A DNA stretch of 64,000 nucleotides from Areca catechu (GCA_021397845.1 CM038038.1:58274748-58338747); one strand, 5' to 3'; numbered from the stretch's first letter, positions 48,056 through 59,465 are shown. Notes: a model not told the origin generated them from the letters alone. Numbers and translations: made by a program.

Positions 48056-49994
48056 CTAACAGATTATAGGTTCCCTAGGTTTGATCCTAGCTTGACATGC
48101 ACATAAAAATTTATAGTGAACTCTTAGCAAATTCCAAAGAGTATGCCAAAAGTAAGATGCAAACCTAACATGCGTGATGAATGCATGTAGTATGCTAATC
48201 TCAGTTAAATGAAATCTAATAATCCTAGAAATGCTGGAGGTGTCAGGAAAGGGCAGAAAATAGGAAGTGGGTTCAGAAGTAGTTTGGTAGGGTAGGAAAA
48301 AAGGTTCAAGGTTAGTTGGATAAAGTTCGATATGAGAAGGCATGTCAGGGACTAATCCTAGACTAATGAGGCTAACCTTACGAGGTTGCGGTATATCTAT
48401 GGGGTTTGCATAATGGAAGGATGGGTTACTAATCTCAGGGAAGAGGTCCTTAATGGAAACTATAGGAGGAGGCTCATCCTAAGGGTATTGATTCAAAGAG
48501 ATCAAGTCCTTAACAAATTCTTCTGGTTCTTGTATTTTAGGACTAGACTCTATAATTTGGCTCTCCTCTATGGTTTCCTCGGGTAAGGCTCTAGTAGCAA
48601 TACCTAGGTTCTCTTCCTCTATTTGTTCTTCCACTATAGCTTTAGGTTGGATGTGGTCAAGGTCAACTACCTCTAGGTTGGCTTCTACCTGGGTATCTAT
48701 TGGGTCAGCTAATTCTAGGTCATCTAAAGGTGTCTCCTCTTCTCCCTCATACTCATCCACTAGGCTCACATCAGCTTTATACACTTCCACGTTAATGTAA
48801 GCCTTGTGAATCTCAGGAATGGTTGGAGAAGGTCGGCTAGCATGAAATTGGTTAGGTTCTGGTCTCTGATTATGGGTACTACTCCTAGTAGGTTTAGGTT
48901 GTATAAGGGGTAGTGGCTCACTACTGGGTTCATATTTAGGGATACTAGTCCTATGGGGTTCAAGTTAACTAGGGGAAGCATGACTAGTACTAGGCTGATA
49001 CTTAGGGGTTATGGGTTCTCTGGGCTCATAGGACAAGGGTGCAGATCTATAGGTCATGGGATTATAGGATCTGGGGTTATAGGATTTTAGGTCAGCTCTA
49101 TGGTCAGGTTCTAAGGATGGATCATGGTATGGGGTCCTTCTAAGGTTGGGCTCCCTATATGGGTCAGGATATTGGGTCCTCCTAGGGTTGGACTCCCTAT
49201 ATGGGTCAGAATATTGGGTTCTCCTAGGGTTGGATTTCCTATATGGGTCAGAATATTGGGTTCTCCTAGGGTTGGACTCCCTATATGGGTCAGAATATTG
49301 GGTGTTAGGTCTACTAGGCTTATAGGGTATGGGTGCGTAGGATCTATGATCATGGGATCTAGAGTCATAGGATCTAGGTTCACAGGTTCTGGTTTCATAG
49401 GTTCTTGGTTCATAGGATTTGGAGTCATAAGATCTATAAGTTGTGGGTATACTAGGCTTAGAGGATGTGGGTAAATAGGATCTATCTTCCTGGTCTACAA
49501 AATCCTGATTGGGTCTTCTAGGAACTAACCTTAGGGATTGGGTCATGATGATGGGCTCTCTTAGGTTCAGGCTCAAGGTATGGATCAGGGTTTGGGGTCT
49601 TCCTAGGCTCAGGATTATAGTATAGGTCAGGTTGAGGGGCTCTCCTAGGTTCGACCTCTTGGTATGGGTCAGGGTTTGGGGTCCTCCTAGGCTGAGGGTT
49701 ATAGTATGGGTCAGGATGAGGGGCTCTCCAAGGTTCGACCTCAGGGTATGGATTAGGGTTTGGGGTCCTCCCAGGTTGAGGGGAATCAGGATCTGGCTCA
49801 GACTGTGACCCATGGGTTTTTCCTGAGGTCCCTACCCGGACTTCTAACTGATCAAACCTATTGGTAAGATGGTCAATTCTATCATTGGTTTGAATACCAG
49901 ACTGAGTTAACTGGGTCATCTGGGTAGCCATCTAGGCCATTTGATCAGCTAGGGCTTTCATTTGGGCTTGCAAATTTTTCATGGGTTCAGACAT
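48056..49994 (-). pseudogene. F2 copy of the repeat-rich gag-position ORF, broken
   Basis: Start ATG aligned with F1 is at 49994 (MSEPMKNLQAQMKALADQMA), followed at once by TAG where F1 has CAG. Frameshifts separate three pieces: about 49931-49518, 49505-48965 and 48790-48056. Repeats match F1 (YSDPYRESNPRRTQ units at about 49110-49300; extra RRTPNPDPY-type units near 49560-49760). The acidic part (EEETPLDDLELADPIDTQ) and C terminus remain. Compared with F1 it has more N-terminal repeat units and several indels. Confidence 0.8.
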
Positions 49995-50903
49995 TTGTGG
50001 AGGAGGTGGGTGATATGAAACTCCTGATCTAGTGCTCATGCAAGACTCGATCATACCGACTATAGCTGACTAGACCTAGAGTCCAAACTAAGGGCTCAAT
50101 CAGGGTGACAAACTAGCCTATAGTAACCCTGTACTCAGCCAGGCAGGTGTAAGGGGAGTGTTAGGTCCCTGATTGCCAATCCTAGACACCAATCAGAGAT
50201 TAGCCAGGTAGGCGGACCAGCACACAAGCCCTTCAGGATTGAATCCCTAAACCATCATTCTAGACACTGAGCACAAAGCACACACGGGTTAGCTTGACAC
50301 AATGATCTGACTCATAGTCCGGACCCGACCAGTTGGTGTCCCTAGCCCACTAGGGCAAATTAAGTCTAGTTAATTTTAGGTTAAGGCTTGGGACCGAATG
50401 CAAGGGATGTGGTATTGGGCTAAGGAGAGGTGATCAAATCCTCCCCCCATCTGATATAGCAAGAGTGCCCTTAAAAGTAAATTATGCAATGATGGCAGGC
50501 AGATGAGGATGCAAATTAGGGTTTATATATTTTTTTGGTATTCTTGGAGAATATGTAATTTTTTTTTTATATTTCTTAAATAGAAGAAAACTTTCAAATT
50601 ATGGCCTAATATTCAGGAAATATACTAAAATTAAAAGATATGCAAAAGATGCTAAACAAGACCCTAAAACTTCCAAACTTGTCTTGCTGAAAAAACATAG
50701 CCAAAAATTTATAGGCTGTATTTCGGCTTTTAGAAAATTTGCAGGCCATAATAAAATCTGAAAAAATTCTTAAAATTATTGTGAATTATGATGAATCCAG
50801 TAAAACAAAGTTTAGAGTTTTTGGAGTTTTTATCAGGAAGATATAATTAAAATAACAGAGTATATATGGACTGAAAAATTGCAGAAAATAAGCCCTAATC
50901 TAA
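49995..50903 (-). other. F2 leader
   Basis: Untranslated, collinear with F1 27070-27978, with a poly-T tract near 50560. No ORF of note. Confidence 0.6.
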
Positions 50904-50915
50904 GCTCTGATACCA
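50904..50915 (-). promoter_or_regulatory. F2 primer binding site (initiator tRNA-Met)
   Basis: Minus strand TGGTATCAGAGC, two bases after the 5' LTR. Confidence 0.9.
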
Positions 50916-50917
50916 AA

Positions 50918-52364
50918 TGATGGGGGACCAATATGCATGCAATTTTTTTTGTATATTTTATATGTGGGGTTGAGTGATTAATTCCTAAATTTTAGATTAA
51001 AATAAGTTGTAGGGAATTTTATATGAATTTTAGAAGATCAGCATGCAGATTAGGACCTAGAAAAGTAGAAAAGAAGGATCGCCGGGGCTGAGAAGCCTCG
51101 GTTAGAGCAAGTTCTCCTACAATAAAACTACTGGAGGTAGAGGGGGTGTACCAGACAATGTCTGTGAAGATCGCAGTAAGGGGTCTCTCATTTCTCGATG
51201 GATGCGGCCTGGAAAATCGAGCCAAAGACCCGTGGATACCTGGCTTTCTGCTCGGTGATCCGATTGAGGCTTGGCTGGAGTCGTTGGATTCGTAGGAACT
51301 CGGGGACCTGCAAACGACCTGTCAGGGGTTAGAAAACTTACAAAGGAACAAAAAAATAAAGGGAAAACAGTAAGGGAAGGCTTCTTTTGGAGTGGGCATC
51401 CAGGGATTGAGAGGCTTGTTGGCAGCAGGAAGATGATTGCAGCACTGGGAAGAAAAACTCTCACAAACCCCTTTATGCACACAGCAGGGTATCACACAAC
51501 TCAATAGAAGAACTCAAGGTTTTAATTCATATCAAAAATTGTTTCATACAAGAGGCTAGGGTCCCTTAAATAGATCCTTAACCTTGGGCTCCAAGTAAGG
51601 GCACATAAGTCTTTACATAAGAATCCCTTTCCCTCTCAAACCCTAGCTAGAAAATAAGGAAACATTAGGTAGAAAAATCCCTAAAAATTTTTTTGACTTA
51701 GAAAACACTCCAAGGACACCTAGGGGGGCGTGTTGGGCTTCTAGGAGCAGCAAGAGGCCAGCCCAAAGGGGCTCGGGCGCATGGGTTTGGGCCTCTGGAA
51801 GCTGGGGTGGCATGGTAGCCATGTAGCAAGAATATTCCCTGGTATCTTGCTTCTTAGGGGCTTGGGCTTGGCGCCTGGACTTGATTTCATTGGGCTAGGA
51901 TGCAGATGGACCTCTGGAATCATGGATGCCCTGGTCTATGAATATACTTTGGCATCTGGAAGGGAATTTGGACATCTGGAGGGCATCTGCAAGGAATCAG
52001 GGTTTTCTGAATTTTCCTCCTGGGGTCTTAAAATCTTCAAGCTGGGTTGGACTTGGGCTCAACTTCCATATCTTCAATCAGGTTGGACTTGGTCTTCACT
52101 TGTATGATGTGGTCTTGAGTCTTCAATATTGTTGAAAAGGACTCAAAAAAATAAAATTAGCTCGACATGAGCTGACTAACACTAGACTGAACTAGCTCAA
52201 CATGAGCTGACTAGTACAGAACTGAAACTCAAAAGACTCAAATAATAACTAAAATGGCTAAGATGGGCTAAGCCCTTATTACAAATGGACTCATAAATTA
52301 TTGATCAATTCACAGAGGGTTGAAAAGCCTCTGTCTTATTCTGGTGCCTCCGATGTCCCCACCA
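50918..52364 (-). repeat. F2 5' LTR
   Basis: Partner of 45940-47388, ending CCCCACCA before target duplication ACCTA. Confidence 0.9.
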
Positions 52365-52369
52365 ACCTA

Positions 52370-53366
52370 TATGGATGCACTTATGAGATCTGACTCTGAG
52401 GCATGGCTTGGAGCCATGCGATCCGAAATGGAGTCCATGGAAATCAACAATGTTTGGACATTGGTTGATCCGCCTGAAGGAATAAAACCCATCGGGTGTA
52501 AATGGATCTTCAGGAGGAAAAGGGGCGCAGATGGGAAGGTAGAGACCTATAAAGCCCGTCTGGTTGCCAAGGGGTATCGTCAGCGATATGGTATCGATTA
52601 TGATGAGACTTTCTCTCCTGTGGCAATGCTCAAGTCCATTCGGATCATGCCTGCTTTGGCAGCATATTTTGATTACGAGATCTGGCAGATGGATGTCCGA
52701 ACCGCTTTCCTAAACAGGGAGCTGGAAGAGGAGGTGTATATGATACAGCCTGAAGGGTTCACATCCACAGATGAATCAAAAGTATGCAAGTTGCAGAGGT
52801 CCATTTATGGACTTAAGCAAGCATCTCGAAGTTGGAACTTACGGTTTGATAGGTGTATCAAATCGTATGGCTTCGTTAGGAACGGAGAAGAACCATGCAT
52901 CTATAAATGGGTTAATGGTTCTGTGATTGTATTCCTAGTACTATATGTTGACAACATTCTCTTAATCGGGAATGATGTCGCAGCATTTCAAGGAATAAAG
53001 GTCTGATTATCATCTCAGTTCTCCATGAAGGACTTGGGTAAAGCTTCTTACATACTAGGTATGAAGATCTATAGAGATAGATCTAAGAAGCTTTTGGGAT
53101 TGTCCCAGTCTACGTACATTGACACCGTGCTGAAACGGTTTAGCATGGAAAATTCCAAGAAAGGTTATCTCCCGATAGGTTCTGAAATTACTCTTTCCAA
53201 GAAGGATTGTGCGACAACTCCTGAGAAAAGAGAGCGCAAAAGTAGAGTACCTTATGCTTCTGCAGTAGGCTCTATCATGTATGCTATGACTTGTACTAGA
53301 CCAGACGTGGCATACTCACTAGGAGTAGTTAGTAGATACCAGTCTGACCCAGGTGAGGCGCATTAG
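52370..53366 (+). pseudogene. Copia C reverse transcriptase, catalytic residue changed
   Basis: After F2 the frame resumes with MDALMRSDSEAWLGAMRSEM and the RT core (NNVWTLVDPPEGIKPIGCKW, KARLVAKGYRQRYGIDYDET, WQMDVRTAFLNRELEEEVYM, SIYGLKQASRSWNLRFD). The metal-binding YVDD motif reads YVDN, with the last codon AAC at 52953-52955, so the enzyme should be inactive. A TGA at 53004-53006 replaces the usual tryptophan before LSSQFSMKDLG, and a TAG at 53364-53366 ends the segment before RNase H. Between 53025 and 53366 the connection part (LGKASYILGMKIYRDRSKKL) is intact. Confidence 0.88.
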
Positions 53367-53930
53367 AAGGTGGTTAAGTCCATCCTTAAGTATTTGAGAA
53401 ATACTAAAGATCAATGGCTGATTTATGGAGAACTTGACTTGAAACTTGTGGGGTACTCTGACTCCAGTTTCCAGTCGGATAGAGATGATAGCAAGAGTGT
53501 GTCAGGGTTTGTATTTACCCTGAATGGAGGAGCGACCTGCTGGAAAAGTTTCAAGCAGGCAACTGTTGCAGACTCGGTATGCGAAGCAGAATATATTGCA
53601 GCATCAGATGCAGCAAAGGAAGCTGTATGGTTGCGGAAGTTCCTTGGAGAGCTAGGGGTGGCACCTTCCCTAGATGGTCCTGTTCTGGTGTACTGTGATA
53701 GCACTGGAGCCATTGCTCAAGCTAAGGAGCCTAAAGCTCATCACCGCACCAAGCACATACTGCGGCGCTACCACCTCGTACGAGAGATCGTAGAACGAGG
53801 CGACATCAATCTTCTGAAGATCGATGGAAAAGAAAATCTTGCCGACCTCTTCACTAAAGCCCTCGGAATAAAAGAGTTCGACTATTGTAAATGGGAAATG
53901 GATATTAGATACTCTTCTGATTGGCTTTAG
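53367..53930 (+). pseudogene. Copia C RNase H domain
   Basis: Continuous frame to TAG at 53928-53930 with the copia RNase H landmarks GYSDSSFQSD, CEAEYIAASDAAKEAVWLRK, VYCDSTGAIAQ and HHRTKHILRRYHLVRE, and the usual ending ENLADLFTKALGIKEFDY. All acidic residues expected for metal binding are visible. It is severed from RT only by the preceding stop. Confidence 0.87.
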
Positions 53931-53943
53931 TACAAGTGGGAGT
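53931..53943 (+). promoter_or_regulatory. Copia C polypurine tract
   Basis: TACAAGTGGGAGT lies directly between the pol stop and the 3' LTR; AAGTGGGAG-type tracts are usual in plant copia elements. Confidence 0.8.
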
Positions 53944-56272
53944 TGTTGGGAATTGTGTCCCAAAGCCAATCGCCTGGGTTGTAGGCGATTGAGCTAAGTA
54001 TTGTACTTTTTTTTTGAATTAATAAAATATATTTTTGGCAGCTCATCACATACTAAATTTCCCTAAAATGAACTCTTTCCATGTGATGAAGTCCTTAGGA
54101 CTACACTGACTTCGATACAAAGAGGATGTATCGAGTGGTCCTTAAACCCTGTTCACAACCAAAGGATATATTGTACTGGATGGCAATATATCAAGTATAG
54201 GTTGTTGTAGTTCACATCGTTTGATTGTCCTCTTGACCAAATGAGTGTGGTGACACTGATGTGATCTACAAGTGGGATATATGATATCTCATTGAACGTG
54301 ACTCCGTGCAGCCCCTTTCTGCCAAAGGGATACTCATGATTGGATATTGGTATATGTGTCCCTCTGACCTGAGGTCATCATGGTAGCTTGCAAGCAACTC
54401 CCTGTGCTTTGGTGCAGGACTACCCGGATTTTTAATCCGGTGATGGAAGGTTTCTGGGTACAGGCAAGTACTTGTGGAGCAATGATGGACCAAGATGGAA
54501 TTGACCTGTCCAAACAGTTTGGATTGAATGTCTCGCAGTATCTCAATTTAGCAAATCCTCGACTGGGGTAGTCCTAGTGAAGAGTCACTGGGCTTGCAAG
54601 GTTGAGACACGTAGTCGACTGACTTAGTCTGGGTTGGCAGCCCAATCTCAGTCATCCTGAGCATTAGAGGTCAAAGGGATGAATTATACGGTAACCATAT
54701 GCCAGAGGTTCGATAGTTTGCTCCCGCATCTTCGACCTATCCGGACGTCGGGACCCATTGCTAGATGGTTTCCTGTGCTGGTACTAGAATTGTTCTAGTG
54801 CTACCGTTTAGGTTCGAACCTATGAGGTCACACGCCATAGAGGATTACTCTCTGATCCGGATACCGATTACGATTAAGAATCATCTCGGTTATATGGTCA
54901 CGGTATTTTTTGAGCACTTTTTTTCCCATCTTGCCCTTGTATGTGTCAATCGGAAATTGTTCCGGGTTGACCAGGACTGCGCCAGGTTTTTTCTGAATCA
55001 GTTTTGAACTGATTCGGAGTTTGTTTTGGCCTTACATTGGTTGTGAACCAATTTTAATCCCTTGAACCAGATTCAATTGGATTGAACCGCTCTTAATTGG
55101 ATTGGGAATCCATGAACCGAGGGATTGCTTGGACCGGTTTTGAACCGGTGTTCTTTTTGGTTTCAGCGTGACCGTTTTACACGATCTTTCATTGGAAAGA
55201 ACACAAGAGGCCGAACAACCAAACGTCACCGTCTCTTCCTCTCCCACCACCCGCTGCATTTTCTCCTATTTATTGTTGATTAAATGAGAGAATGGCAGCT
55301 CTTTGATCGGACTCTTCACCTCCCTGGCCTCTCCATCTTCCCCTACTGTCCTTATAAATTAAGCAGCCCCTGTTTCTACCACAGAGAGACACCGAGTAAC
55401 AGCAAGCAACAAAAAATTCTGGGTACTGTTCTTTTAAAGGCTGATTTGAGCTTGATCCTTTCAATCCACTGGGTGCTTGTAGGGCTGGGTTTTGGAGTGT
55501 TTTAGGGAGAGAAAGAATAGCTAATCTCTTGTTCATTGTTGTGCTCAAACCAAGGACTGCAGCAAAGTTCTGTTGCTGCTATCAACCGTGACTAACCTCC
55601 CTTCCAGTGGCTAGCACCGCACGAGAAGGAGGATCCGAGAGCCTCAGGTGTGTCTCCCCTCTAGAGGGAGTATCATTCTACTCCTGGGAGCTAGAGAGAC
55701 GAGCCCAGTTTGCTGCAGCTGCTCCCAAACGAAGGAAACTTGCTGCTATTTTTTCTGCAACAGAGTTTCTGGCAGCAGCTTTTAGGTGAATTTGTACACC
55801 CTTTATACTGTGTTTTCCTTGCAGATTTCGGTGGAAGATTGAAGAACATTCGATCACCTTGCTACTGCTTCGATTCGGGAGCAAACGGAGGTCCGGAAGG
55901 TGGTGTTCCGACGCCGTTTTTCAAGCTCACAATAGAGTGTTCAAACATCCCAAGGAAGAAGACAGCTAGAATAGATTTATCCCTGCTATTCCAGCCTATT
56001 CCAGGTTTATTCTAGAGTTATTCCAGCCGGAATAAAGGTATGGAAAAATTATTTTTTAATCATGCATAAATAGATCTTTCTATTTATTTTTTTGCAAATA
56101 TTTTTATATCATGATACATGCCTACATTCAACATGATTAGATTAGTTTCTGAGCGGAGCAGATTTCTGCTGCGCGGATTTTTAAAAAATATTTTAAAAAT
56201 CATTTCTGCTCCCGCAGCTGTTTGCATGCCTAGTATAGGATCATGTCAAATCACCTGCATCATTTTCTTTCA
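53944..56272 (+). repeat. Copia C 3' LTR
   Basis: TGTTGGGAATTGTGTCCC...CATTTTCTTTCA, same length as the 5' LTR. TATA box at 55353-55360. Followed by TGTAC, the imperfect right target duplication, and the resumed tnp2 frame. Confidence 0.93.
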
Positions 56273-57200
56273 TGTACAACCTTCATCATGCCATCTCATT
56301 AATGAAGCTATTTGTGATGATGAATATAGCCTTCTCAATCGAGGAGTAAGAGAAAAGTAACGCAATACCTTCTCTGGTTTCTTTATACTTTGTAATATAT
56401 CTGCTCTATTCATTATGTCACCCTCAGCTTCTTCATGGGTTGTCCATCGTGAAGAACCACATATATTGTATGACTCTCGATCAGTATTTTCATAATGATA
56501 TAAGATACAGTCTTTCAGACAACTATGAATCTTTTAATATCCAAGATCCAATTCCTTGACAACTTTTTTTGCTTCATAATAAGAGGATGACAAAATAGTA
56601 CCTTCTAGAAATGCATTCTTTAATAACTTGAGAAGTATGGTAAAACTCTTTCCAAACCATCCATTCATATATTTTATATAGAATAAATATAATATCTTAA
56701 AATTTTTTTAACAATACGGATATAATTATTCATCTACACCTTTTATTAAATTATGATACCAAGCTAACTCATCAGTTGATGATTGCATATGCTCCTCAAC
56801 ATATGTTGTTCCATAAATGTAGAACCCTCACATATTCCAGCTACTTCATGTATATTATTGGAACCTCCTAAGTTTTGAACGCCATGTCCAAAAGCATCAG
56901 TGATCAAACCCTTTATATCATCATCTCCTAAAAGATTCTCTAGCATGTTGTTGGATCCAAGATCAGACGAGGACTAATTACTTGATATTGGTAACATACA
57001 TTTTCCATGAAAAATCCATTTAGTGTAATCCCTTGCAAAACCATTCCATATCAAATATTCTTCAATGGTTTGTGGATCTAAAGAAGAATTGTTAACACAT
57101 CATCAGCATAGATAAAATCTTTTCATTCAAACTACTTTTATCCATACCAATTTAATGAAATCACGAACTCCATCTAAATATTCTTTGATATTTCTCGATT
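56273..57200 (-). pseudogene. CACTA A tnp2 transposase, N-terminal part
   Basis: Minus-strand reading from about 57190: a Transpos_assoc-type N terminus (EYLDGVRDFI, then DPQTIEEYLIWNGFARDY and WIFHGKCMLP). A variable segment (57000-56764) and the conserved zinc-type stretch follow (CLKDCILYHYENTDRESYNI, CGSSRWTTHEEAEGD), then ADILQSIKKPEKVLRYFSLT up to the copia C junction. Stops and indels are present near 56950, 56720 and 56600. It joins the part at 39705 and below. Confidence 0.82.
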
Positions 57201-58356
57201 TATTTATCTAGCTTTTATCTATTATAAGATAAAATGATCAAACTTTCAAGTTATCTAAAATCAAAAAAATTCTTCAATCAATAATAATACACCAAGTAAG
57301 TTTTTTTTAAATCATGTAAAAAATAATATAACTTAACTAATAAATGCATCTTATCACCAACTAATAGGTAAATATAGGTCCTATCTCATTCAAGAATTGT
57401 ATTAATTATATACGTTATTTATAGTAATCAAATGATATACAATAATAGCTCTGAAAAAATTTTGACAATATTTTTCTTTAGTTTCCCCACACGATTAAAG
57501 ATATATGAGGAAAACTAAAAGAAAATATTATCCAAAATATATATCGAACTCTACCCATACTGCTTGATTACTATAATTACCTATATAACTATTTGTAATT
57601 CTTAAACTATCCAAACTGGACAATCAATTAATCACTATACATAATTCTCCCACCTGTACAAAAAAATATAAATGCCTGGATACTATAAAATATGTACATT
57701 AATCAATTGACAGGTTTATGTTTCTATGCAATGAAAGTTTTGTAAGAAATATTTAAAAAATCATATTTGATCATAGCAAAGCTATACATAGTACTGAAAT
57801 GAAAGATTTGCAATAATAATCAAATACGATGACATTAGCATTATAAATATATCATGATAATGCATAGCACAAAACCAGAAACTAAATTATTCATTTTCAT
57901 TTTTATGATATTTGGCCATATAATCCCCATTATATTGTCAAACATATGAAAAACTTTAAAGGACATAAACACATAAGACCCTCCAGGCATCACTTACCCA
58001 TAAAAATTCAACTCTCACAAACCATTATCACATAACACCAAGGATTCAAAAAAAAAAAAAACCTAAACGTGTGGCAATTAGCAAGTATTTAGCCTGTAAT
58101 AAGAAATTAGTGCAACAAATATTATAAGTCAATCTAAAGCTAAAAACTCAGCTATTTGTGTATATGTTTGCATGTTTGTGTTTACACAGCGAGGATTGAT
58201 TTTTTTCTGTATAGATGGTGTGTTGGCTTGGCACCAATACAGAATGTGCCATTCCCTGTGCCATGTGCCAAGCTTGTCTGAGCTTGTTATACATTGGCAT
58301 TAGATTAAAGCATGCCAAGTATTGGCACACAGGTGGTACTATGGTTGTGTTTCATG

Positions 58357-58444
58357 CTGGTATGCACAGTACATATTATCTAATGCCTTGTCATTTTATT
58401 CTGGTATGCGCAGTACATATTATCTCATGCTTTATCATTCTGAG
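58357..58444 (+). repeat. 44-bp tandem duplication
   Basis: CTGGTATGC(A/G)CAGTACATA recurs with period 44 (58357 and 58401), with a few substitutions between the copies. Confidence 0.8.
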
Positions 58445-58931
58445 TGGTGCTTAAGTTCATATTTGTATATGTTCAAGTAGGTAATTATATGTACATGTAC
58501 CAATATTTTATCATGTTTCCTACAAAAGATATTCACTGACATACTATTGGACCATATCAGTGATGCTGTCTGTTTTGAAAAATAGTGCATATTGACAAAA
58601 CTAGTATCTTGCGAGGGAGTGGTCATTGGGAAAAAAAAGGGCCCTCTACCGAGCGGCCAACCAGTGGCTCCTGGGAGAAAACAGCGTCCCTCACAGGGAG
58701 AGTAAAATGCAAGCCAATAAAAACACTAATCTAAACTACTAAACTTTAGGCTCGATACGAACAAAAAGAAAAAAATATTTTATTAGATAAACCAACACAA
58801 CTAAGACTATATATTTAACATTATTTACTGCAATTTAAAAATTTTATATTATGGCACATCAAAAGTTACCATGCTAGAAACCGGTAACTTTGGTTGTCAT
58901 CTATGTTTTGGGAAGATAATGAGCTCACTGT

Positions 58932-59069
58932 TAATAGGATGAAGAAATGACTTGCCACCGGAAGACCCTAGATGCATAGCAGTCTTTTTAAATAAGTTTT
59001 TAATAGGATGAAGAAATGACTTGCCACCAGAAGACCCTAGATGCATAGCAGTCTTTTTAAATAAGTTTT
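58932..59069 (+). repeat. 69-bp tandem duplication, almost perfect
   Basis: TAATAGGATGAAGAAATGAC and the following 49 bases are repeated directly at 58932 and 59001. I see one substitution (CACCGG against CACCAG), so the duplication is recent compared with the decay around it. Confidence 0.9.
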
Positions 59070-59465
59070 TAATTTTTATTTTTTGTAATTGATATTTCTC
59101 ATTTATATATTGATTAGCGCACTACTTCCTTTCTTGGATCTAACTGTGCATTATTTCATCTACAACATGCACTTACTAAATGATGCTTATACCATAGATT
59201 AGTAATTGTGAATAAATTGTATTTTAACTCATTTCAACCAGACCTTTCACAACTAAAATAGCCTTTTCTTTGTATATTTCTTCTAGTACCAATACAAAAG
59301 CTGAAATTTTCTTAATCATCATTATACTTTTAATCTATAACTGAAACAACTAATAGAAGCTTTTGGTCATACATAAATTTTGAACTTAAGTGGTTAAAAC
59401 AACTTACACCCGATCATGTTACTAAGATGAAAGAGCTCACAAATAAACAAAGAAACTTACCAAGT

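Larger units (their letters stand above)
45940..52364 (-). mobile_element. F2: second copy of the non-autonomous chromovirus-derived element
   Basis: LTRs 45940-47388 (1449 bp) and 50918-52364 (1447 bp); target duplication ACCTA at 45935-45939 and 52365-52369. Same internal order as F1: PBS to tRNA-Met (minus), leader, repeat-rich ORF, short gap, integrase tail plus chromodomain. Again no protease, RT, RNase H or integrase core. It sits within the copia C pol frame, between the integrase C-terminus and RT. Confidence 0.88.
39706..56272 (+). mobile_element. Copia C: full-length Ty1/copia element, with nested F2
   Basis: LTRs 39706-42034 and 53944-56272, both 2329 bp. PBS to tRNA-Met at 42036, leader, gag, protease, integrase, RT, RNase H (the copia order) and a polypurine tract at 53931. 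Flanking 5-mers TGTAT (39701-39705) and TGTAC (56273-56277) are an imperfect target duplication. It is inserted in CACTA A tnp2 and is itself split by F2. Pol shows only a handful of stops, so it is younger than copia D. I do not assign a lineage; 2.3-kb LTRs are long for copia. Confidence 0.92.
34462..57200 (-). mobile_element. CACTA A: decayed En/Spm-type transposon, holding copia C
   Basis: Left end at 34462 (TACTACAATGATTCTGG against CACTACAGTGAATCTGG of CACTA B). Next come decayed subterminal repeats, a Transposase_24 gene and a tnp2 gene, all coding on the minus strand. Copia C (39706-56272) splits tnp2; reading resumes at 56278 at the expected residue. The right terminus is not identified: no inverse TIR or subterminal repeats are seen before CACTA B, so the end coordinate marks only the last recognisable tnp2 sequence. 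Confidence 0.75.
57201..59465. other. Unassigned AT-rich interval
   Basis: No coding sequence, LTR or TIR recognised. It should contain the 5' end of CACTA A and the missing 370 bp of the copia D LTR, but I found neither. It has two tandem duplications (58357-58444 and 58932-59069) and a GC-richer patch at 58600-58710 of unknown origin. Short frames at 58148-58626 lack any family signature. Confidence 0.5.

Noticed and set aside
57201..59465. Host gene or right end of CACTA A
   Set aside because: No conserved protein, splice-consistent gene model, TIR or subterminal repeat could be found.
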